Part shown: in pieces, positions 42,072-51,981 of the stretch | How the letters are laid out: each line of letters starts with the position of its first letter | Numbering within the stretch: the stretch's first letter is position 1 | Assembly: GCA_937873035.1 (NCBI GenBank) | Contig: CALMVA010000040.1 | Coordinates: forward strand, 26,534-90,533 | Direction: 5' to 3' | DNA length: 64,000 bases | Source: an uncultured Sphingomonadaceae bacterium | GTDB lineage: Bacteria > Pseudomonadota > Alphaproteobacteria > Sphingomonadales > Sphingomonadaceae | The notes under the pieces: model-generated | Databases searched by the model: none | Seen by the model: the letters and a program-made list of their open reading frames with translations, nothing else | What the model was told of the DNA's origin: nothing | Program-made: the position numbers and the translations under genes

Positions 42072-43313
42072 TCAGCCGCGCGATGCCGGCAGTTCCGCCG
42101 CCTCATCGGCCGATACCCACCACAGGATGACGAGCGCGATCACCGCGATTGTCGCTGCAACCACAAACGCCGCCCCCCAGAACACAAATGGCGCCTTCGG
42201 TCCGGTGAACCATGCCAGCAGAGGATTGAAAATCGAGGGTGCAAGAATTGCCCCCAGCGCCATCAGGCTTGCGGCAAACCCCTGCACTTCTCCCTGCGTA
42301 TCCGCCGTCGCGCGACGTGACATCATCGCGGAAAGCGTCGGGTGAGCAAGGCTCTGAAAGGCCAGCAACCCGATCATCACAAAACCAAGCCAGCCATAAG
42401 GATTGAGCGCGAAGCCGATCATCGTGACAGCGCCAGACGCCATACCCAGCATTGCGGTGCGCCGCTCACCAATCCGCGCAACGACCTTGCCCGTCAGGAA
42501 CATCTGCACCAGCGCCATGCCAAGCCCCACGCCCGCAAGCGACATCCCCACCATGCCTGCGGACCAGCCATAGCGGCCATAGGCAAAGAAATTCCACGTC
42601 ATCGGATAGACAAGTGCTGACACCTGCCACAGCACATAGACAAGCGCGATGGGACCGATGCCGGGCAGCTTGCGCACATTGAGCAGCGCACCAACCGGAT
42701 TGGCGCGACGCCAGTCAAACGCGCGGCGGTTTTCCCCCGCCATCGTTTCGGGGAACACCCAAAGGCCATAAAGAAAGTTCATCATGGCGAGTGCGGCGGC
42801 TGCGAAGAACGGAACGCGATGACCAAATTCGCCCAGAAAACCGCCAATGACAGGGCCAATCACAAAGCCGATGCCGAACGCTGCACCGATATAGCCGAAC
42901 AATCTGGGCCGCGCATCCGGCGGCGCAAGATCAGCGATCGCCGATTGCGCGGGGCCATTAGAGGCCCCGAAAATGCCTGACAGGAAGCGCCCGACATAGA
43001 GCCACGTCAGGTTCGGCGCGAACGCCAGCACCAAAAAGTCGAGCGAGAAGCCGAAAAGCGAGCCAAGCAGCACGGGGCGGCGTCCAAAACGATCCGAAAG
43101 ATTGCCAGAGAGCGGGCCGCACACAAATTGCGTCGCGGCGTAGAGAACCGACAAAGTGCCACCAATCGCCGTCGCTTCAGAGAGATCGGCATGGCCAAGC
43201 TCCATCACCAGTTCAGGCATCACCGGCGTAATGATGCCAAAGCCGATCGCGTTAATCAGGATTGTGCCCAGCAAAAAGCGTACGGCAGGCGGAATCGTTT
43301 GCATTGCATACAT
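42072..43313 (-). CDS. TetA-like major facilitator transporter (DHA1 family)
   Basis: A 413-residue transporter with twelve membrane segments. Motif A GNLSDRFGRRPVLLGSL lies between segments 2 and 3, and PVIGGFLGEFGHRVPFFAAA is the motif C region. It aligns by eye with Tet(A)-type tetracycline/H+ antiporters and the related drug efflux proteins, but the substrate cannot be assigned. The first of two close ATGs is used. It converges with the CinA-like gene. No tetR gene is adjacent, so a classical tet operon is not supported. Confidence 0.9.
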   Translation of the reverse strand: MYAMQTIPPAVRFLLGTILINAIGFGIITPVMPELVMELGHADLSEATAIGGTLSVLYAATQFVCGPLSGNLSDRFGRRPVLLGSLFGFSLDFLVLAFAPNLTWLYVGRFLSGIFGASNGPAQSAIADLAPPDARPRLFGYIGAAFGIGFVIGPVIGGFLGEFGHRVPFFAAAALAMMNFLYGLWVFPETMAGENRRAFDWRRANPVGALLNVRKLPGIGPIALVYVLWQVSALVYPMTWNFFAYGRYGWSAGMVGMSLAGVGLGMALVQMFLTGKVVARIGERRTAMLGMASGAVTMIGFALNPYGWLGFVMIGLLAFQSLAHPTLSAMMSRRATADTQGEVQGFAASLMALGAILAPSIFNPLLAWFTGPKAPFVFWGAAFVVAATIAVIALVILWWVSADEAAELPASRG

Positions 43314-43351
43314 TATGCCGAGCTAGCCGCTACAGGCCCAAGCTGCAACAA

Positions 43352-43424
43352 TGGAGCGGTGAAGGGAATCGAACCCTCGTCGTAAGCTTGGGAAGCTTCT
43401 GCTCTACCATTGAGCTACACCCGC
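43352..43424 (-). tRNA. tRNA-Gly (anticodon CCC), acceptor stem one base short
   Basis: The reverse strand folds as a tRNA: GCGGGTG acceptor strand, D-arm GCTC/GAGC, anticodon loop TTCCCAA (CCC, coded at 43392-43390), T-arm GAGGG-TTCGATT-CCCTT. The 3' acceptor strand reads CACCGC instead of CACCCGC, leaving an unpaired G in the stem. Encoded CCA follows. It differs from the tRNA-Gly(TCC) at 51843 in little more than this base and the anticodon. Confidence 0.85.
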
Positions 43425-43521
43425 AAATCAATGACTTACATCGAAGTTGCGTGTCTCGTTTTACAGACTTGCCATTGAGACGCGGCGCGATTGCCACATT
43501 CTGGCAAGGTTGGTCAACGTA

Positions 43522-44157
43522 TCATTCAGGCCGCGGGCCGAGGCCGCGGGCGACCATGTCGTTTGCGGCGCGCAAAATGGCCGTCAGCTCATCGCGGTCA
43601 GACCAGACGCCAAAGCGCATCCCAAGAAAGACGTTCATCCCCATGATCGCCCAGGCGTGAACCTCATTCACATCCTGACGAATCTCCCCGCGTGACGCGC
43701 CATCCTGCAAGCGGGCGAGGATTCGGTCTGCGGTTGACTGATAATGCTCCCGATGCCCCGCCGGATCAACGAACTCCGCCTCGTCGATGATGCGATAAAT
43801 TTCCTTGTGGCCGCGCGTAAACTCAAGAAAACCGCTTAGCGCCGCCGCCTCGCGCGCCAGCGCATCGCCATGGCTTTCGCGCATCGCAGCCCCCGCGTGC
43901 GTGCCCACCTGCGCTGACATATGCCTTACGACCGCCCGGAAGATCGCCTCTTTCGAATCAAAATAGGTGTAAAAGCTTCCCAGCGCGACGCCCGCCCGCG
44001 TGGTGATGCCAACAATCGAACTGTCGTAAAAGCCCTTCTCACCGAACTCGACGGCGGCTGCATCCAATATGGCTTGCAGCGTTCTGCGGCCACGCTCGGT
44101 GCGCGGGATTTTGGTTTCGCTCTCCATTGTTGCCGAAGTGCCACGCTTTTTTCCCAT
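43522..44157 (-). CDS. TetR family regulator
   Basis: A roughly 211-residue TetR protein. The DNA-binding helices are RRTLQAILDAAAVEFGEKGFYDSSIVGITTRAGVALGSFYTYFDSKEAIFRAV (positions about 25-75) and the rest is the all-helical ligand domain. The start at MGKKRGTSATM is chosen by comparison with family length; ATGs 7 codons upstream and 10 codons downstream are also possible. It is divergent from the TonB receptor gene, and its longer open frame would overlap that gene, so it is not used. It likely regulates the receptor, the ligand being unknown. Confidence 0.9.
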   Translation of the reverse strand: MGKKRGTSATMESETKIPRTERGRRTLQAILDAAAVEFGEKGFYDSSIVGITTRAGVALGSFYTYFDSKEAIFRAVVRHMSAQVGTHAGAAMRESHGDALAREAAALSGFLEFTRGHKEIYRIIDEAEFVDPAGHREHYQSTADRILARLQDGASRGEIRQDVNEVHAWAIMGMNVFLGMRFGVWSDRDELTAILRAANDMVARGLGPRPE

Positions 44158-44183
44158 CTGCAACGCAAGCTCATTCATTAAGT

Positions 44184-44204
44184 TGAAAGTTGGTTCATGT
44201 TTCA
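44184..44204. promoter_or_regulatory. Inverted repeat between tetR and the TonB receptor gene
   Basis: TGAAA (44184-44188) and TTTCA (44200-44204) are inverted with 11 bases between. The position, between the two divergent starts, suits a TetR operator. The arms are short and the match could be chance. Confidence 0.3.
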
Positions 44205-44266
44205 TTATAGACTTCATCAACGTCCGGCAACAGCCGTTCACATTCATTTTGTCAGGAGAGGTTGTC

Positions 44267-46612
44267 ATGAAGCTCAACACCGCAATCCGTTCTCTGCTGC
44301 TCGCCAGCGTCACGCTGCCCGCGATGCTTGCCCTCCCCGCTCTCGCGCAAACTGCCGAAGCCGTGTCTGAAGATGAAGGCGGCGAGATCCTCGTCACCGC
44401 GCGCCGCCGCGAGGAGAGCCTTCAGGATGTGCCGGTTGCCGTCACGGCCTATTCCGCCGAAGCACTCGCACAATCGGGCGCGCTCGACATCACGGCGATT
44501 TCAGACACGACGCCCAACGTCACGCTTGAAAATTCACGCGGCACCAACTCGACGTTGACCGCCTTTATCCGTGGCGTCGGCCAGCAGGATCCGGTCGCAG
44601 GTTTTGAAGCCGGTGTCGGCATCTATGTTGATGATGTTTATCTCAATCGTCCGCAGGGCGCGGTGCTCGACATCTACGAAGTCGAGCGCATCGAAGTGCT
44701 GCGCGGGCCGCAGGGCACGCTTTATGGGCGCAACACGATTGGCGGCGCGGTGAAATATGTCACCAAACGCCTTCCTGACCAATTCCAGCTCAAGCTGCGT
44801 GGCACCTATGGCTCTTACAATCAGGCCGATGGCGTCATCACCATCAGCGCGCCGCTTGATGAGCGCGTCCGCATCGGCGGCTCGCTCGCCCGCCTGTCGC
44901 GCGGCGGCTTTGGTGACAATCTCAACATCGCTGGCGTGGAAAACTATAACAAGGATGTTTGGGCAGGCCGTGGCACGCTGGAATTCGGCGAACCGGATGA
45001 CAGCTTTCTCGTGCGCATTTCGGGCGATTACACCCGCGACAAGTCCGATCCGCGCAATGGCCATCGCCTCATCCCAGGCCTGTTGTCCGGCACGCCGGTT
45101 CTGGCCGATGTGTATGATACGCAGGCAGGCCTCAACGCCCCCAAGCAGGACGTGAAAGCCTATGGCATGGCGATGAACATCTCCGCCGCGCTAACCGATA
45201 CGGTCACGTTCCGCAGCATCAGCGCCTGGCGCAAGGACAGTTCGTTCACGCCGATCGACTTTGATTCGCTGCCTTCGGTCGATGTCGACGTCCCCGCGCT
45301 TTACCGCAACGAACAGACCAGCCAGGAATTCCAGCTGGTTTATGAAGGCGACAAGCTGAAGGGGCTTGTGGGCTTCTATTATCTCGATGCGACGGCGGCG
45401 ACGCAGTTCGACGTGATTCTTGGCACCACGGGCACGCTGCTCAGCCTCCCCGGCCTCAACGGCTATACCGAGGGCGACGTGCGCACGAGCACATGGTCGG
45501 TCTTTGGTGATTTCACCTACGATCTTTCCGATATGCTCTCGGTATCACTTGGCGGGCGCTACACCGTCGACAAGCGCCACTCGAAGATTCTGAAGCAGAA
45601 CAAGATCGGCGGCTCCTCACCCATCTTTGGCGGCACAGCAGTGTCGATCGGCACGATCACCAATTTTGATGGCCGTGCGAAGTTCACCGATTTCAACCCG
45701 CGCGCCTCGGTCAGCTTCAAGCCGACCGAAGATCACATGATCTATGCATCCTACGCCCAGGGCTTCAAGGGTGGCGGCTTCGATCCGCGCGGCGATGCCC
45801 GCATTGCGCCCGACACGGACCGCAGCGGCGTGCGAAGCTATCAGGAAATCTATGACTTCTTCCTGTTCGATCCTGAAACGGTCGACAGCTACGAACTGGG
45901 CTGGAAAGGCTCGCTCGCAGGCGTGAACATGGCGCTCACCGGCTTCTATGGCGACTATAAGAACGTCCAGATCCCCGGCTCGGTCGGCGTTGATGCGAAT
46001 AATGACGGCATCTTCGAAAGCTTCGCAGGCGTCACCACCAATGCCGCCAAGGCGACCTTCAAGGGCGTGGAAGCCGAAGCAAATGCCCGCTTCGCGCGTG
46101 GCTTTGCGGGGGACCGCTCAATGCTGACCTTCAGCGGCACGCTTGGCTATATTGACGGCCAGTATAAGAAATACATCGTCAACAATGTCGATGTGTCGAA
46201 CATCCGCCGCATCCAGAACACGCCCAAGTGGACGACCTCGGCAACGCTCGGCGCGCGCGTTGCGGCGGCCGGTGGTCTCGTCAACGCCTCGACCACGCTG
46301 TCCTACCGTTCGATGACGCACCAGTTTGAAACGCCGAGCGCTTTCCTTGACCAGAAGGGCTATGCCCTGCTCGATGCGAGCCTCGTCTGGAATTCCGACA
46401 ATGATCGCTGGTCGCTTGGCCTGCACGGCAAGAACCTGACCAACAAGCGTTACATTACGTCGGGCTATCAGTTCCTGTCCGCGTCGGCTGACGGCACAAT
46501 CCTGCGCAATGGCGCAGGCAATGTCATCCCGACGCTGGGCCGCGAAGGCGTGGCAACGGCCTTCTATGGCAATCCGCGCCAGATCTTCGTCACGGCAGGC
46601 CTCAAATTCTGA
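44267..46612 (+). CDS. TonB-dependent outer-membrane receptor
   Basis: A 781-residue receptor with signal peptide (MKLNTAIRSLLLASVTLPAM ... ALA), then a plug domain opening with EILVTARRREESLQDVPVAVT. The plug ends with VERIEVLRGPQGTLYGRNTIGGAVKYVTK and the beta-barrel follows, ending in ...IFVTAGLKF (terminal Phe). This is the sphingomonad-type large iron/aromatic/carbohydrate-uptake receptor family. The start is fixed by AGGAGAG 8 bases upstream; the longer open frame overlaps tetR and is rejected. Substrate cannot be told. A strong terminator follows. Confidence 0.95.
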   Translation: MKLNTAIRSLLLASVTLPAMLALPALAQTAEAVSEDEGGEILVTARRREESLQDVPVAVTAYSAEALAQSGALDITAISDTTPNVTLENSRGTNSTLTAFIRGVGQQDPVAGFEAGVGIYVDDVYLNRPQGAVLDIYEVERIEVLRGPQGTLYGRNTIGGAVKYVTKRLPDQFQLKLRGTYGSYNQADGVITISAPLDERVRIGGSLARLSRGGFGDNLNIAGVENYNKDVWAGRGTLEFGEPDDSFLVRISGDYTRDKSDPRNGHRLIPGLLSGTPVLADVYDTQAGLNAPKQDVKAYGMAMNISAALTDTVTFRSISAWRKDSSFTPIDFDSLPSVDVDVPALYRNEQTSQEFQLVYEGDKLKGLVGFYYLDATAATQFDVILGTTGTLLSLPGLNGYTEGDVRTSTWSVFGDFTYDLSDMLSVSLGGRYTVDKRHSKILKQNKIGGSSPIFGGTAVSIGTITNFDGRAKFTDFNPRASVSFKPTEDHMIYASYAQGFKGGGFDPRGDARIAPDTDRSGVRSYQEIYDFFLFDPETVDSYELGWKGSLAGVNMALTGFYGDYKNVQIPGSVGVDANNDGIFESFAGVTTNAAKATFKGVEAEANARFARGFAGDRSMLTFSGTLGYIDGQYKKYIVNNVDVSNIRRIQNTPKWTTSATLGARVAAAGGLVNASTTLSYRSMTHQFETPSAFLDQKGYALLDASLVWNSDNDRWSLGLHGKNLTNKRYITSGYQFLSASADGTILRNGAGNVIPTLGREGVATAFYGNPRQIFVTAGLKF

Positions 46613-46643
46613 TCTGACCTGTCGGACATACGAGCCTCTCCCT

Positions 46644-46686
46644 GCCGCCGCCGTCGCTCCCCCCCGCGACGGCGGCGCTTTTGTTT
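46644..46686 (+). terminator. Rho-independent terminator of the TonB receptor gene
   Basis: GCCGCCGTCGC (46647-46657) and GCGACGGCGGC (46666-46676) form an 11-bp perfect stem with an 8-base C-rich loop, followed by GCTTTTGTTTTG. Confidence 0.88.
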
Positions 46687-46733
46687 TGCGTGGCGGCTTG
46701 CCAAGGCCAACCGCGGGAGGTTAGCCAACCAAT

Positions 46734-47636
46734 ATGGCAATCGCCGATGTTCACTTCGCTCCGTCCGCTGAACCCTTGCGCGCCTTCATTCCCGCTTATT
46801 GGGATGTCACAGTGGAAGGCGATGGTTGTGTTGAAGACCTGCTGCGCCCGGAATGGACCAACATCCGCGTCATCCGCTCTGGCCAATGGTCTTTCGGTCC
46901 GTCTCTCGCGCATCTGGAGCCGCTGGAGAGTGACACGGTCGTCCATGGCGTCGCCACCAAGGTGCAATGGGTGCGCGGCACGGCTGGCAGCGTCTTTTGC
47001 ATCCCAGTCTATCCCATGGGCTGGCAGCGGCTGCTTGGAGCCGCAGCGAGTAAATATGCAAATGCCGTGCGCCCGCTGACTGACATTCTGGGGGCGGCCG
47101 GGGAAGAACTGACGCGACGGGTCCAGAAAGCGGAAACGCTGGAGGGCCGCGCCGCAGTTGCCGACAGCTTCTTCCTTGAGCGCCTCAAAAACAGCCGCCG
47201 CACCGACGCTTCAAAGATTATCGCGGCAATTTCGCTCGCCATCGCCGACCCGGAATGTCGCACGGTCGCCGAACTCGCCGACCGCTGCGGACTGACACAG
47301 GCAACGCTTGCCCGAATGACGCGCACGCATTTTGGCTTTTCACCCAAACGTCTCATGCGTCGCGAGCGGTTCTTGCGGATGCTCCATTCGATGCAGGGGA
47401 TGTCGGTGGGGGAATGGCCCAATTTTCTCGATCCGCAATATACCGACCAGAGCCACATGATCCGTGACTTCCAGCACTTTATCGGGATGGCGCCCACGCG
47501 CTACTTCTCGATGGAACGTCCGCTGCTCACCGCCGTCTTCCGCGCGCTCTCGCAGCTCATTGCGGACGGGCAATCCGGCGATCTCACGATACAGGATGGC
47601 AGGCACACCCTTGCCTTTCGCCCCGACACAAGCTAG
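46734..47636 (+). CDS. AraC family transcriptional regulator
   Basis: A 300-residue protein. The N-terminal half contains a cupin-like sensor region (ADVHFAPSAEPLRAFIPAYWDVTV). The C-terminal two-helix-turn-helix domain has VAELADRCGLTQATLARMTRTHFGFSPKRLMRRERFLRMLH and FLDPQYTDQSHMIRDFQHFIGMAPTRYF, the AraC/XylS signature. It lies downstream of the TonB receptor gene after a terminator, so it is a separate unit. The effector is unknown. Confidence 0.9.
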   Translation: MAIADVHFAPSAEPLRAFIPAYWDVTVEGDGCVEDLLRPEWTNIRVIRSGQWSFGPSLAHLEPLESDTVVHGVATKVQWVRGTAGSVFCIPVYPMGWQRLLGAAASKYANAVRPLTDILGAAGEELTRRVQKAETLEGRAAVADSFFLERLKNSRRTDASKIIAAISLAIADPECRTVAELADRCGLTQATLARMTRTHFGFSPKRLMRRERFLRMLHSMQGMSVGEWPNFLDPQYTDQSHMIRDFQHFIGMAPTRYFSMERPLLTAVFRALSQLIADGQSGDLTIQDGRHTLAFRPDTS

Positions 47637-47729
47637 GGGCCCGCTCTTCCGCACGATTGTAATGCGATCGGCCTGGCTGAAAGGGCTGCCATGGCTGATG
47701 CGAAATCGTCATTTTTGGAAAGGACGAAA

Positions 47730-47933
47730 ATGCCCAAACTGAAGACCAAGAGCGGCGTCAAGAAGCGCTTCAAGATGACCGCCACAGGCAAGCTGAAGCA
47801 CGGCGTTGCCGGCAAGCGTCACCGCCTGATTAGCCATAACGGCAAGTATATCCGCCAGAATCGTGGCACCTCTGTCCTGTCCGACGCCGATACGGCGACG
47901 GTCAAGGCCTGGGCCCCCTACGGCCTGAAGTAA
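47730..47933 (+). CDS. rpmI: 50S ribosomal protein L35
   Basis: A 67-residue L35 ([20 protein letters not shown] ... [18 protein letters not shown]). The start is set by GGAAAGGACG nine bases upstream; thirteen upstream codons in the open frame are not translated. It is the first gene of the rpmI-rplT(-pheST) group. There is no infC directly before it. Confidence 0.98.
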   Translation: MPKLKTKSGVKKRFKMTATGKLKHGVAGKRHRLISHNGKYIRQNRGTSVLSDADTATVKAWAPYGLK

Positions 47934-47946
47934 GGAGCGCTAGACC

Positions 47947-48312
47947 ATGTCACGCATCAAGCGCGGTACAACCACGCACGCCAAGCACAAGCGCATCCTG
48001 AAGGCCGCCAAGGGCTTTTACGGTCGCCGCAAGAACACGATTCGCATTGCGCGTCAGGCCGTCGAAAAGTCGGGCCAGTATGCCTATCGCGACCGCAAGG
48101 CCAAGAAGCGCACGTTCCGCGCGCTCTGGATCCAGCGCATCAACGCCGCCGTGCGTGCAGAAGGCCTGACCTATGGCCAGTTCATGCACGGCCTGAAGCT
48201 TGCGGGCGTCGAACTCGACCGCAAGGTTCTTGCAGACCTCGCGATGAATGAAGGTGCTTCGTTTAGCGCCATCATCGCGCAGGCGAAGGCGGCGCTGCCC
48301 CAGGCAGCCTAA
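47947..48312 (+). CDS. rplT: 50S ribosomal protein L20
   Basis: A 121-residue L20 ([30 protein letters not shown] ... [15 protein letters not shown]), full length. It begins 13 bases after rpmI, with GGAGCG as the ribosome site, so the two are co-translated units. L20 binds 23S rRNA early in assembly and in several bacteria represses its own operon; no leader structure ahead of rpmI was recognised. Confidence 0.98.
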   Translation: MSRIKRGTTTHAKHKRILKAAKGFYGRRKNTIRIARQAVEKSGQYAYRDRKAKKRTFRALWIQRINAAVRAEGLTYGQFMHGLKLAGVELDRKVLADLAMNEGASFSAIIAQAKAALPQAA

Positions 48313-48332
48313 CAGCCGGATTTCGATAATGC

Positions 48333-48374
48333 GCAAATGGGCGTGGACGGCAGTTGCCGTTCGCGCCCATTTGC
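48333..48374 (+). promoter_or_regulatory. Long hairpin between rplT and pheS
   Basis: GCAAATGGGCG (48333-48343) pairs with CGCCCATTTGC (48364-48374), and the stem continues almost without break through GGACGGCA/TGCCGTTC, giving about 20 pairs (two wobbles). Only TTATC follows, so it is not a standard terminator. It lies 16 bases before the pheS ATG and could act as an attenuator, processing site or partial terminator. Confidence 0.55.
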
Positions 48375-48390
48375 TTATCAGGCGAACGCT

Positions 48391-49470
48391 ATGACCGATA
48401 TTGCATCTCTCCAGTCACAGGCCATCGACGCCATTGGCGCCGCACGCACGCTCGACGCGCTTGAAGCCATCCGTATCGACACACTCGGCAAACAGGGCAG
48501 CATCTCTGCGCTCCTGAAAACGCTTGGGCAGATGTCGCCCGAAGAGCGGCAGGTGAACGGCCCTGTCATCAATGGCCTGCGCGAAGCGGTGACCAATGCA
48601 ATCTCGGCCAAGAAAGTCGCTCTCGAAGCAGCCGCACTCGATGCACGGCTTGCGACCGAACGTCTCGACATGACGCTCCCCGCGCCGGAAGCGGCTGCCG
48701 GCTCGGTCCACCCCGTCAGTCAGGTGATGGACGAGCTTGCCGAAATCTTCGCCGATATGGGCTTTGCCGTCGCCGAAGGGCCGGAGATTGAGGACGACTG
48801 GCACAATTTCACCGCGCTCAATATCCCGGAAACGCACCCCGCGCGCGCGATGCATGATACCTTCTACTTCCCGGAAGCGGCTGAAGGTGAAAAGCAGATG
48901 CTGCTGCGCACGCACACCTCGCCGGTGCAGATCCGCACGATGATGAGCCAGAAGCCGCCCATCCGCATCATCGCGCCGGGCCGCGTCTATCGCTCTGACA
49001 GCGATGCCACGCACACGCCGATGTTCCACCAGATTGAAGGCCTTGTCATCGACAAGGGCATTCACCTTGGTCACCTGAAATGGACGCTCGAAACCTTCCT
49101 CAGGGCGTTTTTCGAACGCGATGATGTCATGCTTCGCCTGCGCCCCAGCTACTTCCCCTTTACCGAGCCGAGTGCCGAGGTTGATGTCGGCTACACGCTC
49201 GTCAACGGCAAGCGCGTTATCGGCGGGTCGGAAGGCTGGATGGAAGTGCTGGGCAGCGGCATGGTTCACCCGCGCGTCATCGCGGCGTGCGGCCTCGATC
49301 CGAATGAATATCAGGGCTTTGCCTTTGGCACGGGCGTCGATCGCCTGGCCATGCTCAAATATGGGATGGATGACTTGCGCGCATTTTTCGATGGCGATCT
49401 GCGCTGGCTGAAGCACTACGGCTTTGCGGCCCTCGATGTGCCCACGCTTTCGGGAGGAGTGGGCGCATGA
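48391..49470 (+). CDS. pheS: Phenylalanyl-tRNA synthetase alpha subunit
   Basis: A 359-residue class II synthetase subunit. The N-terminal coiled-coil is followed by [43 protein letters not shown] (motif 2), [21 protein letters not shown] and [17 protein letters not shown] (motif 3). The ATG at 48391 (MTDIASLQ) is used; 18 upstream codons in frame lie in the intergenic hairpin. It forms the alpha2beta2 enzyme with pheT, whose start overlaps its stop. Confidence 0.98.
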   Translation: MTDIASLQSQAIDAIGAARTLDALEAIRIDTLGKQGSISALLKTLGQMSPEERQVNGPVINGLREAVTNAISAKKVALEAAALDARLATERLDMTLPAPEAAAGSVHPVSQVMDELAEIFADMGFAVAEGPEIEDDWHNFTALNIPETHPARAMHDTFYFPEAAEGEKQMLLRTHTSPVQIRTMMSQKPPIRIIAPGRVYRSDSDATHTPMFHQIEGLVIDKGIHLGHLKWTLETFLRAFFERDDVMLRLRPSYFPFTEPSAEVDVGYTLVNGKRVIGGSEGWMEVLGSGMVHPRVIAACGLDPNEYQGFAFGTGVDRLAMLKYGMDDLRAFFDGDLRWLKHYGFAALDVPTLSGGVGA

Positions 49471-51833
49471 AGTTCTCGCTGAGCTGGCTCAAGGAGCATC
49501 TTGATACCGACGCCGATATTCAGGCCGTCGCCGATACGCTGAACCGCATCGGGCTTGAGGTCGAGGGCATCGAAAACCCCGCCGAGAAGCTTGCGGGCTT
49601 CAAGGTCGCGCGCGTGCTGACGGCAGAGCGCCACCCGCAGGCCGACAAGCTTCAGGTGCTTTCAGTCGATGCAGGCGATGGCCCGCTTCAGGTCGTGTGC
49701 GGCGCGCCCAATGCGCGTGCCGGGCTGGTCGGTGTGTTCGGTATTCCGGGGGCGACAGTCCCCGCGAATGGCATGGTGCTGAAGGTTGCCGCCATCCGCG
49801 GCGTCGAATCGAACGGCATGATGTGCTCGACGCGCGAGCTGGAACTCGGCGAGGATCATGACGGCATCATCGAGCTGCCTGCCGATGCCCCCATTGGCAC
49901 GGCCTTTGCCGATTATGCCGATCTCAACGACCCGGTGATCGACGTTGCCATCACCCCCAACCGGCAGGATTGCATGGGCGTGCGCGGCATTGCGCGTGAC
50001 TTGGCGGCTGGCGGCCTTGGCACGCTGAAGCCGCTTGCCGTCCCCGCCATCGAAGGCAGCTTCCCCTGCCCCACCGAAATCCGCACTGACGATCCAGAAG
50101 GCTGTCCGGCCTTTTACGGGCGCGTCATCAAGGGCGTGAAGAATGGCGAAAGCCCGGCATGGATGCAGGCGCGCCTCAAGGCGGCAGGCCAGCGGCCCAT
50201 TTCAGCACTGGTCGACATCACCAACTATGTGATGCTCGATCATGGCCGCCCAAGCCACGCCTATGACCTCACCAAGCTGACCGGAGCCGTCTTCGCCCGC
50301 CGCGCGATGGATGGCGAAACCGTCACCGCGCTCAACGGCAAGGATTATACGCTCACCTCAGAGATGACCGTCATCGCCGACGAAGCCGGCGTGCACGACA
50401 TTGCAGGCATCATGGGCGGCGAACATTCGGGCTGCTCGGACACGACCACCGATATGCTGCTCGAAGTCGCCTATTTCACGCCTGAGCGGATTGCGAAGAC
50501 CGGACAGAAGCTGGCGCTCACCTCCGACGCACGCACGCGCTTCGAACGTGGCGTCGATCCTGCCTTCCTTGACGATGCCGTGGCGATCATCACGCAGCTT
50601 GTGCTCGACATTTGCGGCGGCGAAGCCTCGCAAATCGCCCGCGCCGGAACGCCGCCGCTCGCTGCGAAGACGCTTGCCTATGACACGCGCCTGTGCGCGC
50701 AGCTGGGCGGTGTGGAGGTTCCGGCAGACCGCCAGAAGACCATACTCGAATCACTGGGCTTCGCTGTTGCTGCCGATTGGACTGTCACGCCCCCCAGCTG
50801 GCGTCGAGACGTGGATGGCCCCGCTGACCTCGTGGAAGAGGTCGTCCGCATCGTCGGGCTCGACAATGTGCCGTCAACGCCGCTGCCGCGCGCCGATGGC
50901 GTCGCAAAGCCGACGGCCACGCCGCTCCAGAAGCTGGAACGCCGCGTGCGTCGCACAGCGGCTGCGCGAGGCCTTAACGAAGCGATCAACTGGTCCTTCC
51001 TTCCCGAAAAGGAAGCCGCCGCGTTTGGCGGTGGCGCATGGACGCTTGCCAATCCGATCAGCGAAGACATGAAGGTCATGCGACCTTCACTGCTTCCGGG
51101 TCTGCTTTCAGCGGCTGGTCGCAATCTGGATCGCGGGGCAGACAGTGTTCGCCTGTTTGAAATTGGACGCCGTTACCTCGCGGATGGTGAACGCCTGACG
51201 CTGGGCCTCGTGCTGGCTGGCGAGTGCCGCGCGCGCGGCTGGACGAGCGGCAAGGCAAAATCTTTCGACGCTTATGACGCCAAGGCCGAAGTGCTGGCGC
51301 TTCTCGTCGCCGCTGGCGCACCCGTCGATAATCTGCAGGTGATGGGAGAGGCTGGCGCGCATTACCATCCCGGCCAGTCAGCTACGCTGCGCCTTGGCCC
51401 CAAGAACATCATCGCGGCCTTCGGCACGCTCCACCCCGCCACTGCCAAGGCCTTTGACCTTGAAGGTGCTGTGATGGCGGCCGAGATTTATCTCGATGCC
51501 ATCCCCGCCAAGCGCGGAAGCGGCTTCATGCGCCCGGCCTTCACGCCCCCTGCCCTGCAGGCCGTGAAGCGTGACTTTGCCTTCCTCGTGCCGAGTGACC
51601 TTGCCGCGGGCGATCTCGTCCGCACCGTGCGCAATGCCGACAAGGACAATATCGTCGCCGCCCGCCTGTTCGATCTGTTCGCAGGCCAAGGCGTGCCTGA
51701 AGGCCAGAAGTCGCTCGCGGTAGAAATCACGCTCCAGCCGGGCGAGAAGAGCTATGGCGAGGAAGCGCTGAAGGCGATTGCCGATAAGGTCGTCGCAGCG
51801 GCATCAAAACTGGGGGCAGTGCTGCGCGGGTGA
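49467..51833 (+). CDS. pheT: Phenylalanyl-tRNA synthetase beta subunit
   Basis: A 788-residue subunit of standard length and domain order. The N-terminal EMAP/tRNA-binding domain ([24 protein letters not shown]) is followed by the B3/B4 editing domain, B5, the inactive synthetase core and the C-terminal FDX-ACB anticodon domain ([20 protein letters not shown]). The ATG overlaps the pheS stop (ATGA). Confidence 0.98.
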   Translation: MKFSLSWLKEHLDTDADIQAVADTLNRIGLEVEGIENPAEKLAGFKVARVLTAERHPQADKLQVLSVDAGDGPLQVVCGAPNARAGLVGVFGIPGATVPANGMVLKVAAIRGVESNGMMCSTRELELGEDHDGIIELPADAPIGTAFADYADLNDPVIDVAITPNRQDCMGVRGIARDLAAGGLGTLKPLAVPAIEGSFPCPTEIRTDDPEGCPAFYGRVIKGVKNGESPAWMQARLKAAGQRPISALVDITNYVMLDHGRPSHAYDLTKLTGAVFARRAMDGETVTALNGKDYTLTSEMTVIADEAGVHDIAGIMGGEHSGCSDTTTDMLLEVAYFTPERIAKTGQKLALTSDARTRFERGVDPAFLDDAVAIITQLVLDICGGEASQIARAGTPPLAAKTLAYDTRLCAQLGGVEVPADRQKTILESLGFAVAADWTVTPPSWRRDVDGPADLVEEVVRIVGLDNVPSTPLPRADGVAKPTATPLQKLERRVRRTAAARGLNEAINWSFLPEKEAAAFGGGAWTLANPISEDMKVMRPSLLPGLLSAAGRNLDRGADSVRLFEIGRRYLADGERLTLGLVLAGECRARGWTSGKAKSFDAYDAKAEVLALLVAAGAPVDNLQVMGEAGAHYHPGQSATLRLGPKNIIAAFGTLHPATAKAFDLEGAVMAAEIYLDAIPAKRGSGFMRPAFTPPALQAVKRDFAFLVPSDLAAGDLVRTVRNADKDNIVAARLFDLFAGQGVPEGQKSLAVEITLQPGEKSYGEEALKAIADKVVAAASKLGAVLRG

Positions 51834-51842
51834 TGGTGGCAG

Positions 51843-51916
51843 TGGAGCGGGTGAAGGGAATCGAACCCTCGTCGTAAGCTTGGAAGGCTTCTGCTCTACC
51901 ATTGAGCTACACCCGC
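51843..51916 (-). tRNA. tRNA-Gly (anticodon TCC)
   Basis: Reverse-strand cloverleaf of 74 bases including encoded CCA: acceptor GCGGGTG/CACCCGC fully paired, D-arm GCTC/GAGC, anticodon loop CTTCCAA (TCC at 51884-51882), T-arm GAGGG/CCCTT. The anticodon stem has one G-A mismatch at its outer pair, shared by the CCC copy at 43352. Confidence 0.95.
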
Positions 51917-51981
51917 GCCGTGCTGTTGCGCCTTGCGCGGGGCCGCCATTGCCATTGCGGGCGGCCCGGCGTCAACCTGTT

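Noticed and set aside
42072..43313. Tetracycline resistance call for the MFS gene
   Set aside because: Family similarity only; no adjacent tetR repressor and substrate cannot be judged from sequence.
47637..47729. L20 leader or infC ahead of rpmI
   Set aside because: No infC coding region and no convincing pseudoknot leader could be recognised.
48415..49416. 333-codon reverse frame opposite pheS
   Set aside because: Shadow of pheS; Arg/His/Ala-rich without any recognised domain.
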